NCBI GenBank assembly: GCA_041060555.1
Contig: JBEUDS010000006.1
Origin: CAUJIW01 sp963205175
Lineage (GTDB): Bacteria; Pseudomonadota; Alphaproteobacteria; Sphingomonadales; Sphingomonadaceae
Strand: one strand, 5' to 3'
DNA: 64,000 bases
A model generated the notes under the pieces. It saw nothing but the letters and a program-made list of their open reading frames with translations. It searched no databases and was not told the origin of the DNA. Position 1 is the stretch's first letter. Every line of letters begins with the position of its first letter. This document shows, one piece after another, positions 62,626 to 64,000 of the stretch. The translations under genes were made by a program, and so were the position numbers.

Positions 62626-63081
62626 TCAAGGGTAGCCTCCCGTCTGCCTCAGGGCTTCCGCCACTACAATAGATGCCGCGATCGCCACATTGAGGGAGCG
62701 CAATCCGGGTCGCATCGGAATACGCACCACGGCGTCGCAGCGGTTCTCGACCTCCGGTGGCGTGCCGGCACTCTCCCGCCCGACCATCAGGATATCGCCC
62801 GGTCGGTAGCCGAACTGGTGATAGGCGAGCGTCCCCGTGGTTTCCACCAGCACCAGCCGGTTGCCCGCCAGCCGGCGGGCGGTGTCGAAACTGTCGAAGT
62901 CGATATGACGGCGGATGTCTGCCTGGTCGAGATAGTCCATGCCGGCACGCCTCAGCCCCCGGTCGGAGAACGGGAAACCGCAGGGCTCGATGACATCCAC
63001 GCCCACGCCCCAGCACGCGGCGGTACGCAGCATCGTGCCGACGTTGGGCGCGATGTCGGGCTGGAACAGGGCAAGGCGCAT
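62626..63081 (-). CDS. trmL: tRNA (cytidine(34)-2'-O)-methyltransferase TrmL
   Basis: A 151-residue minimal SPOUT methyltransferase that modifies the wobble base of tRNA-Leu. N-terminal Q-P-D-I-A-P-N-V-G-T-M-L-R-T near residues 6-19 and the C-terminal knot with M-R-P-G-L-R-S-L-N-V-A near 124-134 are typical. Start at 63081 chosen for family length and GAGG upstream. It starts ten bases after the paraoxonase-like gene. Confidence 0.95.
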   Translation of the reverse strand: MRLALFQPDIAPNVGTMLRTAACWGVGVDVIEPCGFPFSDRGLRRAGMDYLDQADIRRHIDFDSFDTARRLAGNRLVLVETTGTLAYHQFGYRPGDILMVGRESAGTPPEVENRCDAVVRIPMRPGLRSLNVAIAASIVVAEALRQTGGYP

Positions 63082-63091
63082 GAGCCTCTGG

Positions 63092-64000
63092 CTAGCGGAT
63101 GTCGGTCGCGGGGGAAACCATCGATTGAGCGCCACCCCCGCACATCAGCAACCCGCGCTCGTAAACGCCGCCAATGAACAGTCTGCCGCGGGGGTCCCGG
63201 AAGGCGACGGAGGAGGCGGCGAAGCGCTGGCCATCGTCCGCGAACAGGGTGTCGATGCGGGGCTTGTCGCCGGTCCAGTCGGTGATGCGGAGCACCATCG
63301 ACGGCGCGCCGGCCGCGGCCGGCGCCCTGGCATGGGCCTGGAAGGCCAGCGGGCGCGGGTGACCGGCCACCATCAGCGCGCCGTCTGGCTGGACGGTGAT
63401 GTTGTCGGGCGCCATCGGCACACGGATCGACCGGTCCGGTGTCACCTGTCCGTTGAACGGGTTGCGACGGAACAGCCGCAGCGCCCTGGCGGTGGACTCC
63501 GCCACGATCAGCCACTGCCCGTCGGGGGACAGGGCGACCCCGTTGGGGAACTGCAGACCCTCCGCCACCGGCATGGCGCGGCGTCCATCGAAATAAGCCA
63601 GCGTGTTGAGCGGCAGGAGCAGGTAGGTTTCCAGCCAGCGCTTCCAGGCCGGCTCCGCGAAGGGGTCGTTGCTGGCGTAGAACTGTTCGGGGCCGCTGGT
63701 CGCGACGTCATTGGGCGAGGTCAGCGCCGAGGCGGACACAGACTGGGCCAGCGATAGCGCGCCGTCTTGTGTAATGTCATATATTTCAATGCTGTGTGAC
63801 AATCCGTCGGCGCCGTGATCGACGATGAACAGGCGCTTTGCCCCTCCCGGTCCTGTCCACAGATCGAGGCCGTGCGGGAAGAACGCATCGTCGTCGCGCA
63901 GCTTCAGCGGGGTCAGCGCGGGCGTGGCGGCCGCGAAGTCGAGCACGAATATGTCGCCGCGCGGGGCGGTGCCGGTGTTGACGCCATGACGGTCTGCGCT
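63092..64000 (-). CDS. paraoxonase/arylesterase-like beta-propeller protein (cut by window end)
   Basis: The frame is open to the right edge, so the N-terminus is missing; 302 residues remain. The six-bladed propeller pattern of paraoxonases and SMP-30-like lactonases is visible: F-F-P-H-G-L-D-L-W, V-D-H-G (metal loop), S-P-N-D-V-A, A-S-N-D-P-F, F-P-N-G-V-A-L-S-P-D-G and A-P-D-N-I-T-V. The N-D and D-N motifs are the calcium-ligand asparagines and aspartates. Members hydrolyse lactones or aryl esters; substrate unknown. It heads the paraoxonase-trmL-hemF strand. Confidence 0.82.
   Translation of the reverse strand, partial: SADRHGVNTGTAPRGDIFVLDFAAATPALTPLKLRDDDAFFPHGLDLWTGPGGAKRLFIVDHGADGLSHSIEIYDITQDGALSLAQSVSASALTSPNDVATSGPEQFYASNDPFAEPAWKRWLETYLLLPLNTLAYFDGRRAMPVAEGLQFPNGVALSPDGQWLIVAESTARALRLFRRNPFNGQVTPDRSIRVPMAPDNITVQPDGALMVAGHPRPLAFQAHARAPAAAGAPSMVLRITDWTGDKPRIDTLFADDGQRFAASSVAFRDPRGRLFIGGVYERGLLMCGGGAQSMVSPATDIR

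Overview
The window is about 68% G+C and reads as a chromosome segment of a free-living alphaproteobacterium, most likely of a Rhodospirillales-like lineage. The evidence is the phosphotransferase ChpT, a perfect CtrA-type box, a hybrid CheA-CheW-receiver kinase, an alphaproteobacterial-type division and cell wall (dcw) cluster entered from rnpB, and mostly four-base ATGA/GTGA gene overlaps. The genus cannot be fixed from sequence reading alone. No tRNA, rRNA, CRISPR array, insertion sequence or prophage was seen.

Layout. 1-1518: tail of an FAD monooxygenase, its small DUF2783 partner and a crotonase-fold protein. 1549-2766: a field of GC-rich REP-like palindromes, including a 165-bp direct duplication, that encloses one small GIY-YIG nuclease gene. 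2767-4070: a TetR regulator (plausibly for the phenylacetate genes), a HigA antitoxin whose HigB toxin survives only as a C-terminal stub, and a small two-CxxC protein. 4191-15468: an aerobic phenylacetate (paa) locus. paaI-paaJ-paaK-paaA-B-C-D-E run leftward, and paaG, paaZ, an EthD-like protein and an alpha/beta hydrolase run rightward from a shared intergenic region. Between paaJ and paaK lies a chain of four hairpins ending in eight T on the plus strand, a candidate unrecorded small RNA.

15526-25519: a DEAD-box RNA helicase, an RND efflux pair with a divergent TetR regulator and a perfect 16-bp operator-like palindrome, ygfZ, a dihydroorotase with an altered metal motif, and a DUF2721 membrane protein. 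25540-27774: a PEP-CTERM secreted protein, a Usg-like protein and a LysE exporter. 27887-34398: chpT followed by a chemotaxis operon cheA-cheW-cheY-cheB-cheR without receptors or flagellar genes. 34399-37564: a monooxygenase-like protein, an overlapping DjlA-like / EamA / AmpD-like operon, and a small lipoprotein. 37610-38077: rnpB with promoter and terminator.

38359-56870: a complete dcw cluster, mraZ-rsmH-ftsL-ftsI-murE-murF-mraY-murD-ftsW-murG-murC-murB-ddl-ftsQ-ftsA-ftsZ, closed by an intrinsic terminator. It covers the cytoplasmic and lipid-linked steps of peptidoglycan synthesis plus the septal machinery. A promoter-like element in an AT-rich, rare-codon patch sits inside ftsW. 57171-64000: DUF983, a NupC transporter, a GAF-PAS-PAS-GGDEF-EAL protein preceded by a perfect CtrA-type box, and on the other strand a partial paraoxonase-like gene, trmL and hemF.

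Nothing here is clearly a wholly new system. The strongest leads are the hairpin-chain RNA candidate (9380-9494), the eroded toxin-antitoxin locus with its CxxC neighbour, the REP/GIY-YIG island, the internal ftsW promoter, and the CtrA-box link to c-di-GMP turnover.
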